From NCBI GenBank assembly GCA_963822215.1, contig CAWGGX010000004.1, positions 1,064,937-1,128,936 on the forward strand: a stretch of DNA of 64,000 nt, given 5' to 3'. Both the position numbers and the translations under genes were made by a program. The DNA is from Roseiarcus sp963822215 (GTDB taxonomy: Bacteria > Pseudomonadota > Alphaproteobacteria > Rhizobiales > Beijerinckiaceae). The notes under the pieces are model-generated. The model did no database searches, was not told the origin of the DNA, and saw only the letters and a program-made list of their open reading frames with translations. This document shows, one piece after another, positions 34,852 to 43,725 of the stretch (its first letter is position 1; the number at the start of each line of letters is the position of its first letter).

Positions 34852-36609
34852 TCAGGCCGCCAATCCGACCTTTTCGCCCGCCTCGGCGACAGCCGGCTCA
34901 TGGGCGCCGGTTTTCGGCGCGGCGTGGCTGTAGACCTCGAGCGCCCGGTTCACGGCCGCGGCGAGTTGCGCCGCCGGCGTCAGGGCGTAGACGAACTTGT
35001 CCGGGCGAACGAGGGCGACATCGCCCTTCCTCGCGCCGGCCCCGCGGAACCAGGCGATCCCTTCGCCGCCAAGGTCCTCCAGCTCTATCGGCGCGGCCGC
35101 CGCGGAGGCTCGCTTGACTGCGTCGCCCTGCGGCCGCCCGCCGAAGGGGTAAAGCGCCACGAACCTTGCGCCGAGCGCGGTGAGCCGGGCGAGGGTTTTG
35201 GCGTCGAGGCTCGCGCGCGGGTCGCAGGCGTAGCCGACCAGCGCGTAGTCTTCGCCGAGACGCTCGTCGAGCAGCGCCCGGCGCCCGTCGTAGGTGCGCA
35301 CCTGCGGCTGCGGAATGGGCCGCCCCTCGGCGCCGTTCCGCCGACTTCTCGGGAGCCCGAAATAGTCGCCGTTCGGATAGGTCGGCGGCGGTTTGAAGCG
35401 CGCCTCACGAATGTAGTCGCCGACGCGCGGCGTCTTCAGCAGCGTCTTGACGACGACGTTGCGGGTCTTGGCCAGCACCGGATTCGCGAGCGAGACGAAA
35501 TCCTTCATCCTCACCGAAATGTCGATCATCTCCTTGGCGTGCGGCTTGCGCTCGCTCTGATACGTGTCGATCAGTTTCGGATCCGCCCTTTTGCGCAGCA
35601 CGGCGTCGAGCTTCCAGGCGAGGTTGTGGGCGTCACGGACGCCTGAGCTCATGCCCTGGCCCATGAATTGCGGCGTCATGTGCGCCGCGTCGCCCGCCAG
35701 CAGCACCCGTCCGTCGCGCCAGCGCTCGGCGACCAGCGCGTTGAACGTGTAGACGAGCCGCCTGAGCACCTCGACCTTGTCGACTTCGACATATTGGGCG
35801 AGGAGCCTCCGCACCGTCGCAGAATCCTCCATCTCGTCCGTGGTCTGGCCCGGCATCAGCAGGAACTCGAAGCGGTGGTGGCCGTTTGGCTGCGGGCAGG
35901 AGACGGTCGGCTGCTTTGGATCGCAGTGGAAGTTGAAATAGGGCATGTGGCGGAAGCAGTCCTCGCCCTCCTTCGCCTTGATGTCGACGACGAGCCACGG
36001 CTCGGGAAAACTCTTGCCGGCCATCTTGATCCCGAGCTTGGCGCGCACGCCGCTGCGGCCGCCGTCGCAGGCGACGAGCCATTGCGCCCGGTCGCGAGCG
36101 GTCTCCGCGGGCGTCTTCGATTCAGCGGCCGCTTGCCCATAGCGCACGCCCGAACTTCCGGCGTGCTCGACGGTGACGCCGGTTTCGTCCTGCGAAAAGC
36201 CGACGACTTCACGGCCGCGCAGCGCCGTCACGTTCGGGTAGCGCTCGAGCAGCTTCTCCATCTTGGTTTCGAGATAGGGCTGGTAGAAAAAATTGCTGAC
36301 CGCCCAGCCATTCGGCCTGTCCATCCGCCGAAGCTGGCTCAGTACGGATCCGTCTTCCAGCACCCATTGCACCGGCGTGTCGACGAGCATGTCGGCTTCG
36401 AGCTCCGCCGCGACGCCGGCCGCCTGAAAGACGCGCATGCATTCGTCGTCGGTGTAGACGGCGCGGGCGTTGCCATAGAATTCTGGCTCGCGCTCCAGCG
36501 CCAGCACCTTCAGGCCCCTGCGCCCGAGCAGGTGGGCGAGAGTCAAACCAGTCGGGCCGAGCCCGACGATCGCCACATCGTACTCTCCGGCAAAAGTTGC
36601 TGCATTCAT
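34852..36609 (-). CDS. FAD-dependent aromatic hydroxylase, module 2
   Basis: This 585-residue class-A flavin monooxygenase has YDVAIVGLGPTGLTLAHLLGRRG (about residues 10-32) and VLLAGDAAHMTPQFMGQGMSSGVRDAHNLAWKLD for FAD binding. Its C-terminal domain has the thioredoxin-like region VGYACDPRASLDAKTLARL. Same enzyme class as the module 1 hydroxylase but clearly different in sequence, so it is not a recent duplicate. ATG 36609 follows GGGAGGAGGGAAAC, a strong ribosome site. It is the last gene of a three-gene operon read toward module 1. Confidence 0.9.
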   Translation of the reverse strand: MNAATFAGEYDVAIVGLGPTGLTLAHLLGRRGLKVLALEREPEFYGNARAVYTDDECMRVFQAAGVAAELEADMLVDTPVQWVLEDGSVLSQLRRMDRPNGWAVSNFFYQPYLETKMEKLLERYPNVTALRGREVVGFSQDETGVTVEHAGSSGVRYGQAAAESKTPAETARDRAQWLVACDGGRSGVRAKLGIKMAGKSFPEPWLVVDIKAKEGEDCFRHMPYFNFHCDPKQPTVSCPQPNGHHRFEFLLMPGQTTDEMEDSATVRRLLAQYVEVDKVEVLRRLVYTFNALVAERWRDGRVLLAGDAAHMTPQFMGQGMSSGVRDAHNLAWKLDAVLRKRADPKLIDTYQSERKPHAKEMIDISVRMKDFVSLANPVLAKTRNVVVKTLLKTPRVGDYIREARFKPPPTYPNGDYFGLPRSRRNGAEGRPIPQPQVRTYDGRRALLDERLGEDYALVGYACDPRASLDAKTLARLTALGARFVALYPFGGRPQGDAVKRASAAAAPIELEDLGGEGIAWFRGAGARKGDVALVRPDKFVYALTPAAQLAAAVNRALEVYSHAAPKTGAHEPAVAEAGEKVGLAA

Positions 36610-36656
36610 GTTTCCCTCCTCCCAATCATGTGTTGGTTTTGCACCAAGCGCCCCGC

Positions 36657-37652
36657 TCAGAACGGCGCGTATTCCTGGCGGAACAGCGAGGTCAGGCCGT
36701 TGCGGAGCTGACCGAGCTTGTCGCCGAGCGTCTGGTCCTGCGGCTTGTGCCCCCACAGGCTGACGCCCTGGTAGGTCGTCTGCGGCGCCGATTCGATGTC
36801 CTCGTCGCCCTTGGAGCTCCACCCGAGCTCGAAATAGAAGCCGGACGGGCTCATCGCATAGAAAGAGACGTCGCGGTCGTTGGGGTGCTGGCCGACCGCC
36901 ATCATGATTTTGATTCTGAGGGCGCGGCAGCGGCGATAGGCCTCGCCGACGTCCTCCAGGGTCGGAACCTGCATTTCCATGTGCTGGATTTTGGTGGCGA
37001 ACGGATCCATCTTGAGGCCCCGGGTCGCGGCGATGGCGATCGAGTGATGGCGCGGATTGACTCTCAGGAACGTGAACTTGAGATTGACGCCGCCGATCCG
37101 GTCCTCGATGAAATCCGAGATCTTCGCGTCGAAGATCTCGCGCCAGAACGCGATCATCGCGCCGGGCTTACGGGTCGTGATCGCGACATGGCCCATGCCG
37201 CGCACGCCCGTTACGAAGCCGCTGACGAGAACCTTCGGCGGGTCGGTGGCGAGTTTGGGCTCGAGGAAGAGTTCGAGCGCCGTGCTCTTCGGCCCGACGA
37301 ACCGCCAGATCCGCTCGACCCCGCGCAAATTCGCCTCGGCGCCGTCGATCTCTTCGACTTTGACGCCGCGCGCCGCGAGCCGGCCGAGAATGGTGTTGAG
37401 TGCATTCGGACTTGCGATCTGCCATCCGAGCGCGAGGTCTTCGCTGGGGCTCTTGCGGACGATCAGGCGTCTCGCGTGAGAGTCGGTCCGGAAGACCACC
37501 GTGTCCGGCTCGCTGTCGGCGAGCGCCATGCCGATTCCCTCGGCGGCGAACCGCTTCCATTCGGCAAGACGGGGCGAGTCGACAAGCGCGTATCCGAGTT
37601 GAACCGCGCCGTAAACAGAGGTCGTCGTGGGCCGGACATCGATGGCGTTCAT
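36657..37652 (-). CDS. extradiol ring-cleavage dioxygenase (VOC fold), module 2
   Basis: This 331-residue type-I extradiol enzyme has two VOC modules. The probable Fe(II) ligands are His155 (GMGHVAITT), His224 (KIQHMEMQV) and Glu275 (FYFELGW), with BphC-like spacing; HH at 202-203 is an additional active-site candidate. It would cleave the catechol made by the module 2 hydroxylase. It lies 47 bp upstream of the hydroxylase gene and 81 bp downstream of the hydrolase gene, on one strand. Confidence 0.88.
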   Translation of the reverse strand: MNAIDVRPTTTSVYGAVQLGYALVDSPRLAEWKRFAAEGIGMALADSEPDTVVFRTDSHARRLIVRKSPSEDLALGWQIASPNALNTILGRLAARGVKVEEIDGAEANLRGVERIWRFVGPKSTALELFLEPKLATDPPKVLVSGFVTGVRGMGHVAITTRKPGAMIAFWREIFDAKISDFIEDRIGGVNLKFTFLRVNPRHHSIAIAATRGLKMDPFATKIQHMEMQVPTLEDVGEAYRRCRALRIKIMMAVGQHPNDRDVSFYAMSPSGFYFELGWSSKGDEDIESAPQTTYQGVSLWGHKPQDQTLGDKLGQLRNGLTSLFRQEYAPF

Positions 37653-37733
37653 GGCGGAATCCCTTCCGTGAGAGGATTGCGAAGGAGGGTGCGCGTCCCG
37701 CGCGCCGGGAGGGTGGCGAGACGCCGCCCCTCA

Positions 37734-38609
37734 TCAGCCTTGCCCTGACGAGGGTTGCGACAGGTGCGCGATCGTCGCCGCGTTGAACTCGGCGGCGCGC
37801 TCCCACTGCACCCAATGGCCGGTGCGGCTGAACAGATAGAGGTCGCAGTTCGGCATCCGCTCCTGCAGCGACGGGCCGCCGCTCGCCGGATTGACCCTAT
37901 CCTCGACGCCCCAGAGAACGAGCGTGGGTGATTGCAGCCCGCCGAGGCGCGAGTCGAGCGTGAGGTCGAGAACGCGGGGGTCGGGCAGATCCTTGGGGCG
38001 GACGAGCGGGGGGTTGGCGACCACGTCGGGATCGAGGCTCGCCGCATAGCGCGTCTCGATCAGGTCGTCGGGAAGCGCCGCGCCGTCGAACACCAGATCC
38101 TTGCGCAGGAACTGCTCGAATTTCTCGTGCGTCGGGCCTTCGCCCGAGTAATAGTCGAGCAGATGGAGAAGGCCCTCGGTCGGCGGTCGCCGGCTCGCGT
38201 CGATCCCGCCGGGCCCGAGCAGTACGAGGCGGTCGACTCGCGTCGGCGCCTCGAGCGCCAGCCGCAGCGCGCACGCGCCGCCGAGCGAATTGCCAAGCAG
38301 ATGGGCTCTCGCGACGCCAAGCGCATCAAGGAGACCGAGGATCGACCGGGCGAGATCGCCGAAGGGGTCTTTCCGGTCGAGCCCTTTGGTCGATCGCCCG
38401 TAGCCGGGCAGGTCAGGAACGATCAGGCGAAAGCGCTGAGCGAGCGCGGGAATGTTCCGGGAAAAATTGGATAGTCCGCTCGCGCCCGGTCCGCCGCCGT
38501 GCAGCATGACGAGGGGCGGCCCTTCGCCCAGCTCCACGACGAAGATGTCACGCTCGCCGACGCGAACTGTTCGGCCGCTCTGCGCCTCGATGGCCTCCAA
38601 CGAATCCAT
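37734..38609 (-). CDS. alpha/beta hydrolase for ring-fission products (MhpC/BphD-like), module 2
   Basis: This 291-residue protein has the oxyanion segment VMLHGGGPGASGLSNFSRN, the nucleophile Ser in LLGNSLGGACAL (about residue 112) and the catalytic His in RTGHWVQWERA near the C-terminus, all as in meta-cleavage-product hydrolases. It splits the C-C bond of the ring-fission product. It is the first gene of the module 2 operon and is divergent from a TetR gene. Confidence 0.9.
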   Translation of the reverse strand: MDSLEAIEAQSGRTVRVGERDIFVVELGEGPPLVMLHGGGPGASGLSNFSRNIPALAQRFRLIVPDLPGYGRSTKGLDRKDPFGDLARSILGLLDALGVARAHLLGNSLGGACALRLALEAPTRVDRLVLLGPGGIDASRRPPTEGLLHLLDYYSGEGPTHEKFEQFLRKDLVFDGAALPDDLIETRYAASLDPDVVANPPLVRPKDLPDPRVLDLTLDSRLGGLQSPTLVLWGVEDRVNPASGGPSLQERMPNCDLYLFSRTGHWVQWERAAEFNAATIAHLSQPSSGQG

Positions 38610-38741
38610 TGCACTCCTCCCTCCGCCGGGGACCCATGATCGCCCCGACGCGACCTATATGACATTACCGTCAGTATGACACAAGTATCATTTTGAAAAA
38701 AATTTAGGGCGTGCTATGGCCGGCCGCGGAGGACCTCGCGC
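38610..38741. promoter_or_regulatory. divergent promoter region of module 2 and its TetR gene
   Basis: The AT-rich 132-bp gap contains two direct TATGACA copies (about 38658-38681) and TGACATTACCGTCAGTATGACA-type partial dyad sequence, a plausible TetR target. Half-site symmetry is imperfect, so the exact operator is uncertain. Confidence 0.4.
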
Positions 38742-39443
38742 GTGCTGGAATCGTCCGCTTTGCCTGACCACAGGACGCGTGTCGCCGCCGAGCGGCGGGC
38801 GCGCATGCACCGCAAGCTGGTGGAAAGCGCCCTGCTCGTCTTCGCCGAAAAGGGGGTCGACGCCTCGGTGATCGAGGACGTCATCGCGGCCGCGGACGTT
38901 TCGCGCGGCACCTTCTACAACTACTTTCGGACCAACGGCGAGTTGCTCGGCGCAGCGATTCAGGAGTTGGGCAACGAACTCGTCGAGCACATCGAAGAAC
39001 GGGTGAAGCCGATTCCTTCGCCTGCGGCGCGGGTCTTCACCGGCTTGCGGCTTTACATGGGCGCGGCGCGACGGTTTCCGCTGTTTGCCAGGTTCGTCGC
39101 GCGGATCGGCTCGCAGGCGGTCGGGCCCGAAAACCTGGTCAACGCCTACATCCCGATCCACATCGCAGAGGCGGTCGAGCGGGGCGAATTTGTGGACGCG
39201 CCGGTTCGCATCGTGCTCGACATCGTGGTCGCCGTAGGCGTGATGATCGTTGCGCGCATCGCCGCAGGCGACTCCGACGACGCCTATGTGAATGCGATGC
39301 TGCTCGCGCTTGCGCGCGCGCTCGGGTTCGACCTCGCGCGCGCCGAGGCGCTGTTGTCGGCGCCGCTGCCGCCCCTGGACCTCGGAGCGGACTCGCTTCT
39401 CCTGCGAAGCCAAACCCGCTTCAGGAAACAAAAGCGTCGGTGA
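38742..39443 (+). CDS. TetR family regulator of the second ring-cleavage module
   Basis: This 233-residue protein has an N-terminal helix-turn-helix (VIEDVIAAADVSRGTFYNYFRTNGELLGAAI, about residues 43-73). It is divergent from the module 2 hydrolase across 132 bp, so it probably controls that operon. GTG 38742 is the start with a GGAGGA about 13 bases upstream; an ATG at 38716 is out of frame. Confidence 0.85.
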   Translation: MLESSALPDHRTRVAAERRARMHRKLVESALLVFAEKGVDASVIEDVIAAADVSRGTFYNYFRTNGELLGAAIQELGNELVEHIEERVKPIPSPAARVFTGLRLYMGAARRFPLFARFVARIGSQAVGPENLVNAYIPIHIAEAVERGEFVDAPVRIVLDIVVAVGVMIVARIAAGDSDDAYVNAMLLALARALGFDLARAEALLSAPLPPLDLGADSLLLRSQTRFRKQKRR

Positions 39444-39690
39444 TTTCGGCGCGCTCGTCGCATAATCGCCGCTCCTGATTCCCCGCGACGAGGTCAGAGT
39501 CCGAATCTGCGAAGCCCTCTCAACCGGAACGATCCGGGCGCCAGGAAGCCGGCCGGCAAAGTCGGACGAACGGCCGCCCATTCCCAGTGCAGGCGACAGC
39601 GCTGCGCCGGCGATGGCGGTTGGCGGGGCGCAATTTCCGGCGATGGATGTGTGCTAAAGTAGCGGCAAGAATAATAGAGGAACCAAGGTA

Positions 39691-40989
39691 ATGGGTCGCT
39701 GGGCCGCCCTCGGCATCGCTGCTGGCCTGATCGGGACTGCCCTGCTCAGCGCCTGCTCGCCCGACGGGGGCCTCAAGGCGCCGACGCCCGCGCTTTTCGC
39801 GGCTCCGCAGAACCGTCCAATGGTCGACACCGCGGAACGGACTCCTACGTCGAACGATCTCGATCTTCTTTACGTCACCGACCGGGCGCCGATTACCGAT
39901 CCCCAAACCAACGCGCTCTCCTATGGCTCGGAGCGCTCGCGCACGATGAGTTTTGGATCAATCGAGATCCACGTCGAGCCGGACTCATTCGGGGCGCCGG
40001 GAGAAATGAAGCCCGGCGCAGTTCGGGAAATTGGTCGTTTTCCCGAGGTTCCCTATCCGGCGTGGATCACTTCCGCCGGCTATAGCCGCGAACCTCACGT
40101 CCTGGCCGCGCACGAACAGGCGGTCGCCTCGCTTCAACGAGAAATTCGTCGCCGCCTGGCGAAAACCGAACGTAAGGAAGTCGTCATCTTTATTCATGGC
40201 TACAACAACACGTTCAACGACGCGGCCAATGCGACGGCGAGCATCTGTCGCCTCCTCGGGCCGGATTTCGTCTGCCTGGCGCTGACCTGGCCGGCCGGCG
40301 GGTCGCGCGGCGCCTTCATGGGCTACAACGTCGACCGAGAATCCGGCGAGTTCGCCGTCGCCGACATGCGCAAGGCGATCCGCGCCATCGGCCAGACCGA
40401 CGGCGTGCGCGGGGTCCATATCATCGCCCACAGCCGCGGCACCGACGTGCTCGCGTCGGCCTTTCAGCAGCTCAGCGTCGAGGCGTATGTTTCGCGTTTT
40501 TCCAGCAGCGAGAATTTAAAAGTCAAGAACATTGTGCTGTTCGCGCCCGACATCGACATCGACGTCGCCGGAACGAAAATCTTTGACGTGTTTTCGGATC
40601 CCGACGCGCCCTATGGCGCCAGGAAAAACCCCGGCGCAACAATTCAACAGGGAGCTTTTCATTTAACGATCTATTCCTCTCCCTCGGACCAGGCCTTGAG
40701 CTTGTCCAGCAGTATCTTTGGCAGCAGGCTGCGCCTTGGCCAGCTCGCCCTCGGCGGGCAGGAGGCGAAGGCGCTGCGCGCGGATCCTGGCCACCTCGTT
40801 GACCTGATCGAAGTCGACGAAAACACCGGCGCCTTCGGGCACGGATACTTCCTGTCGAATGCGGCAGTTGGTTCCGATTTGGTCGCTTTGATCCGCGACC
40901 GATTGAAGCCGGGCGATCCTGGCAGGCCTCTGGTCGAAATCCACAAACCGTTTTGGCGCATATCCCGCGCTGATGCGGAGGCCCGCTAG
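39691..40989 (+). CDS. DUF900-type alpha/beta hydrolase lipoprotein
   Basis: This 432-residue protein starts with a lipoprotein signal (GLIGTALLSAC, acylated Cys about 22). The DUF900 hydrolase domain follows: VVIFIHGYNNTFNDAANATASI, LTWPAGG and the nucleophile elbow HIIAHSRGTDVL (Ser about 250). A His near GAFGHGYFLSNAAV may complete the triad. Such proteins are envelope-anchored esterase-like enzymes of unknown substrate. It stands alone with an AGAGGA ribosome site. Confidence 0.85.
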   Translation: MGRWAALGIAAGLIGTALLSACSPDGGLKAPTPALFAAPQNRPMVDTAERTPTSNDLDLLYVTDRAPITDPQTNALSYGSERSRTMSFGSIEIHVEPDSFGAPGEMKPGAVREIGRFPEVPYPAWITSAGYSREPHVLAAHEQAVASLQREIRRRLAKTERKEVVIFIHGYNNTFNDAANATASICRLLGPDFVCLALTWPAGGSRGAFMGYNVDRESGEFAVADMRKAIRAIGQTDGVRGVHIIAHSRGTDVLASAFQQLSVEAYVSRFSSSENLKVKNIVLFAPDIDIDVAGTKIFDVFSDPDAPYGARKNPGATIQQGAFHLTIYSSPSDQALSLSSSIFGSRLRLGQLALGGQEAKALRADPGHLVDLIEVDENTGAFGHGYFLSNAAVGSDLVALIRDRLKPGDPGRPLVEIHKPFWRISRADAEAR

Positions 40990-41091
40990 TGAAGCGTTTC
41001 CAAAATTCGAATCATATCCTGCCGATTGAGCTCCAACATTTCGGACGCGAGGGGGCCAGGGCCGCCAGCGTGAAGCTTCAAGGACTCGATG
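40989..41091. repeat. direct repeat flanking a dispersed element, left copy
   Basis: About 103 bp beginning GTGAAGCGTTTCCAAAATTC recurs at about 41609-41714 at roughly 85 percent identity by eye. On the reverse strand it reads like the end of a protein (SYIESLKLHAGG, then ASEMLELNRQDMIRILETLH), so it may be a fragment of a lost gene that was duplicated. It overlaps the stop codon of the DUF900 gene. Confidence 0.6.
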
Positions 41092-41234
41092 TACGAGAGC
41101 AAGATGGTTTTTGCGCTAGCGGCGCGGCGCGCTCTCATCGGACCCGTCGCAAGGGCGACCCTCCCCGGTTGGGCAAGGGAATCCTGGCCGCGCTTTACAA
41201 CCCGGCCGCGCCCGATGTCGCGCCCCGTTTTCGT

Positions 41235-41428
41235 CCGCCTGTTCTTTCCCTGTTCCGCTGCGAAAGCGCCTGATAATGACCTGTTCCGGTCGTCGGAAAT
41301 TCCCTGTTCCGCGCCCGATCCGACCTGCAAGCGGCGGGTTGTAAAGCCAACAACGCCATGACATTGCAAGGCTTCCTGGAACGGAGCGCAGATCGGGGCG
41401 CAAGAAAATTCCCTGCTAGCAGGGAATT
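41235..41428. repeat. dispersed ~190-bp repeat ending in a perfect palindrome, copy 2
   Basis: This copy has the same ordered blocks as the one at 11837-12027: CCGCCTGTTCTTTCCCTGTT, CCTGATAATGACCTGTTCCG, CAACGCCATGACATTGC and the terminal palindrome TTCCCTGCTAGCAGGGAA (extended here by AA/TT on both sides). It lies between the two direct repeats. Confidence 0.8.
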
Positions 41429-41608
41429 CGGATCGGCGGCGGCGGACCCGCGAGCGACACGATTTTGAGCCGAATCGGCTTCCCGGACGCGCCGCCGCTT
41501 CGGTTTTTGGAAGGCGGATGGTCGCGGATGAAGGCGGCGGCCTTCGGAGCCTTCGCCCCCAGGAGTTGCCCAATTCAGGACGCGCGCGAACCTGAAGTCA
41601 TCCCACCC

Positions 41609-41714
41609 TCGTGAAGCGCTTCCACAACTCGAATCATATCCCGCCGATGAAACTCCAACATTTCGGACGCGAGGGGCCACAGCCGCCGGCGCGAAGTTTC
41701 AAGGAATCGATGGA
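41609..41714. repeat. direct repeat flanking a dispersed element, right copy
   Basis: This is the second copy of the left repeat (starts GTGAAGCGCTTCCACAACTC). A missing base relative to the left copy breaks the reverse-strand reading after SIDSLKLRAGG. No gene lies between it and the ISAs1-type element. Confidence 0.6.
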
Positions 41715-41763
41715 CTAGTACACCAATCCGCTGCGAGCCGCCTTGCTCGGCTCATGCTCACGT

Positions 41764-42970
41764 CAGGGCAATCGCATTTCACATTGCGAGAAGGCTTCGC
41801 AGGAAAGCGTCGGAACGGTCGGCTTTTTTCAGTTTGCGGCGGATGGGCAGTTTGGAAGGTTCGGCGTTAAGCCTGTTGATCGCTATGTGTTTGAGAATGG
41901 CGAGGTTTTGTGGACCGTTGTCACAGCGGTTGCGGGCGCGGTCCTCGTTCATGTCGACGTCGAGCACCCAGTGGAGGCGGTTTTCGACGCCCCAGTGGTC
42001 GCGGGCGCACTGGTTCAGGCGCTCGGGCGCGATGGGTTCGGAGAGAAGGTAGTAGGCGGTCTCGGTCTTCGGCGGGCCGGTGTTCGCGCCCTTGAATTCG
42101 CGCGTGCGGCGAACGGCGCCGATGGCTTTCAGGCCGGGCCAGCAATGGATGTCCTGTAGCCAACCGACATCGTGGCAAACGACGGCGCTTCGGGTCTCGA
42201 TGCGGCCATGATCGGCGTCGACCGTCGGCTGACATGCGAGCACGCGCGCCTCCGGGTCGGCGAAGTAACGCGCAACATCGTCGAACAGCGTCGGTTGGTT
42301 GCCTTTCAGAGACAGAACGTACTGGCCGCCCTGGGCGACGATCTGCTGCGCGATCTCTCTCTGGCAACTCATCGCATCGGCGGTCACCGTGCGTCCCTCG
42401 AGGTTGAGAAGCCGCAGAAGCTGCGGAACCGCCGTGATCTCGTTCGACTTCTCGTCCGTGGCGATCTGCGCCAGAACCAGCCGCTCCTCGCACGACCACG
42501 CACTGACCATGTGCAGGGCCGACTTTTCGCTCGCCGTGTCAAAGGAGCGGCGCAGCGTCTTGCCGTCGATCGCAACCACGCCGGCCGTCTGTTGCGAAAA
42601 TGCCCGCATGAACTCGGAAAAACATGCGCCAAACGCAACCGGATCGAGCAGCCGGAACAGACGGCTGAACGTGTCGTGTGACGGCAGCCCGTTTTTCAGA
42701 TCCAAGAAGTCCCGCAAAAAAGGCTCCTTGTCCTCCGCGAACTCCGCCATCTCCGTGCAGGTTGTGCCTCCGCAAAGGCACGAGCATAGCGCGATCGCCA
42801 ACACCTCACACAGGTCGTGCCGACGAGCATTCCCCGTGCGCGGATCCTTGAGCTGCAAAAATACCCCTGAAAACCCCTCCATCCCTCCGGCCTCCATTCC
42901 GAATCGAGGCCCTCCCAAGAATCCTTCTCATCCCGCCTTGCAAGCGATTTTTCCAAATGCGATTCCCCTG
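41764..42970 (-). mobile_element. ISAs1-family insertion sequence with 10-bp target duplication
   Basis: The terminal inverted repeats are CAGGGCAATCGCATTT (left) and CAGGGGAATCGCATTT (right, read inward), 15 of 16 identical. The direct target duplication ATGCTCACGT is present at 41754-41763 and 42971-42980. The perfect duplication and intact transposase point to a recent insertion. Confidence 0.93.
41779..42882 (-). CDS. ISAs1-family transposase
   Basis: This protein of about 367 residues starts MEGFSGVFLQLKDPRTGNARRHDLCEVLAIAL, the typical N-terminal region. The DDE domain follows, with VVAIDGKTLRRSFD, VTADAMSCQREIAQQI and VENRLHWVLDVDMNEDRAR. The ending FLRSLLAM is normal for the family. 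An ATG 12 bases earlier or a TTG at 42918 could also start it. Complete and presumably active. Confidence 0.92.
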   Translation of the reverse strand: MEGFSGVFLQLKDPRTGNARRHDLCEVLAIALCSCLCGGTTCTEMAEFAEDKEPFLRDFLDLKNGLPSHDTFSRLFRLLDPVAFGACFSEFMRAFSQQTAGVVAIDGKTLRRSFDTASEKSALHMVSAWSCEERLVLAQIATDEKSNEITAVPQLLRLLNLEGRTVTADAMSCQREIAQQIVAQGGQYVLSLKGNQPTLFDDVARYFADPEARVLACQPTVDADHGRIETRSAVVCHDVGWLQDIHCWPGLKAIGAVRRTREFKGANTGPPKTETAYYLLSEPIAPERLNQCARDHWGVENRLHWVLDVDMNEDRARNRCDNGPQNLAILKHIAINRLNAEPSKLPIRRKLKKADRSDAFLRSLLAM

Positions 42971-43106
42971 ATGCTCACGTCGGTGTCGCGAATGTGGACA
43001 ATTTTGGAGTGAGCGCCCATCGCTCCTTCGGCGAGGCCACGAAGGCGATCGGCCAGAATGAGCCTCCAGCCTTAGAGGCGCCGGGCGCATCACGGGCGGC
43101 GCGCCG

Positions 43107-43571
43107 CTATCTGGCGGTTCGAAACACGTTGTCCAAGTCGGCGCGACAAATCTGACTGAAAGACTGGAGCGGATCGGGCTCCATGCTCTTGGACAGCGCG
43201 TCTTTCGCAAGGCGGCGAAGCTCGATGCTCGGCTTGAGCGAGATTTCGACGATCGACCGAAGCACCGTTTCCGCTCCGTTGACCACTTCCGGAGGGGCAA
43301 AGAGCCTCATTCGGTTGATGAGCCCGATCAGGTGCTGCTCATCGCCGCCCAGGACGATGTCGTCATGGACATACGCGTTCAGGAGCAAATTCGACGCGCT
43401 CATCACGAAGTCGGCGTAGACCGCCTCCCGCTTTGCAACCTCGCCGGCGACACGCTGAATGCGATTCTGAGTCTTCTGCGTATAGACGGCGGCGATAAGA
43501 GACGCGCCGCCGCCGATAAGAGCGCCGAGGAGCGCTGACATCGGACTGAGGAGAGCCGGCTCGATGAACAT
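43107..43571 (-). CDS. membrane-anchored protein of unknown function
   Basis: This 154-residue protein has one N-terminal membrane segment (SPMSALLGALIGGGASLIAAVY, residues 9-30) followed by a helical soluble domain of about 120 residues (REAVYADFVMSASNLLLNAYV; LIGLINRMRLFAPPEVVNGAETVLRSIVEISL). The anchor followed by KTQNRIQRVAGEVAKRE resembles small hypothetical proteins widespread in Hyphomicrobiales, for which I know no function. ATG 43571 places the anchor near the start. It lies between the ISAs1-type element and the RND genes. Confidence 0.7.
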   Translation of the reverse strand: MFIEPALLSPMSALLGALIGGGASLIAAVYTQKTQNRIQRVAGEVAKREAVYADFVMSASNLLLNAYVHDDIVLGGDEQHLIGLINRMRLFAPPEVVNGAETVLRSIVEISLKPSIELRRLAKDALSKSMEPDPLQSFSQICRADLDNVFRTAR

Positions 43572-43725
43572 GTCGCCTCTCGGGTTGGCGCGCTGCGAGA
43601 TCAATCAAAGCGATTTGCGATTTTGGCGAGCGTTTCGGCGGGGGCGGGTCGGTTCACCCCGCGGGCGCTATGCGTCTCTCCGCGTCGCTCGAAAAGTGCG
43701 CTCGGGCATCGCCTACGATCGTCTG

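Noticed and set aside
40986..41573. Reverse-strand frame of 195 codons
   Set aside because: It runs through the dispersed repeat and direct repeats and resembles no protein; only its last 35 residues look like the tail of a lost gene.
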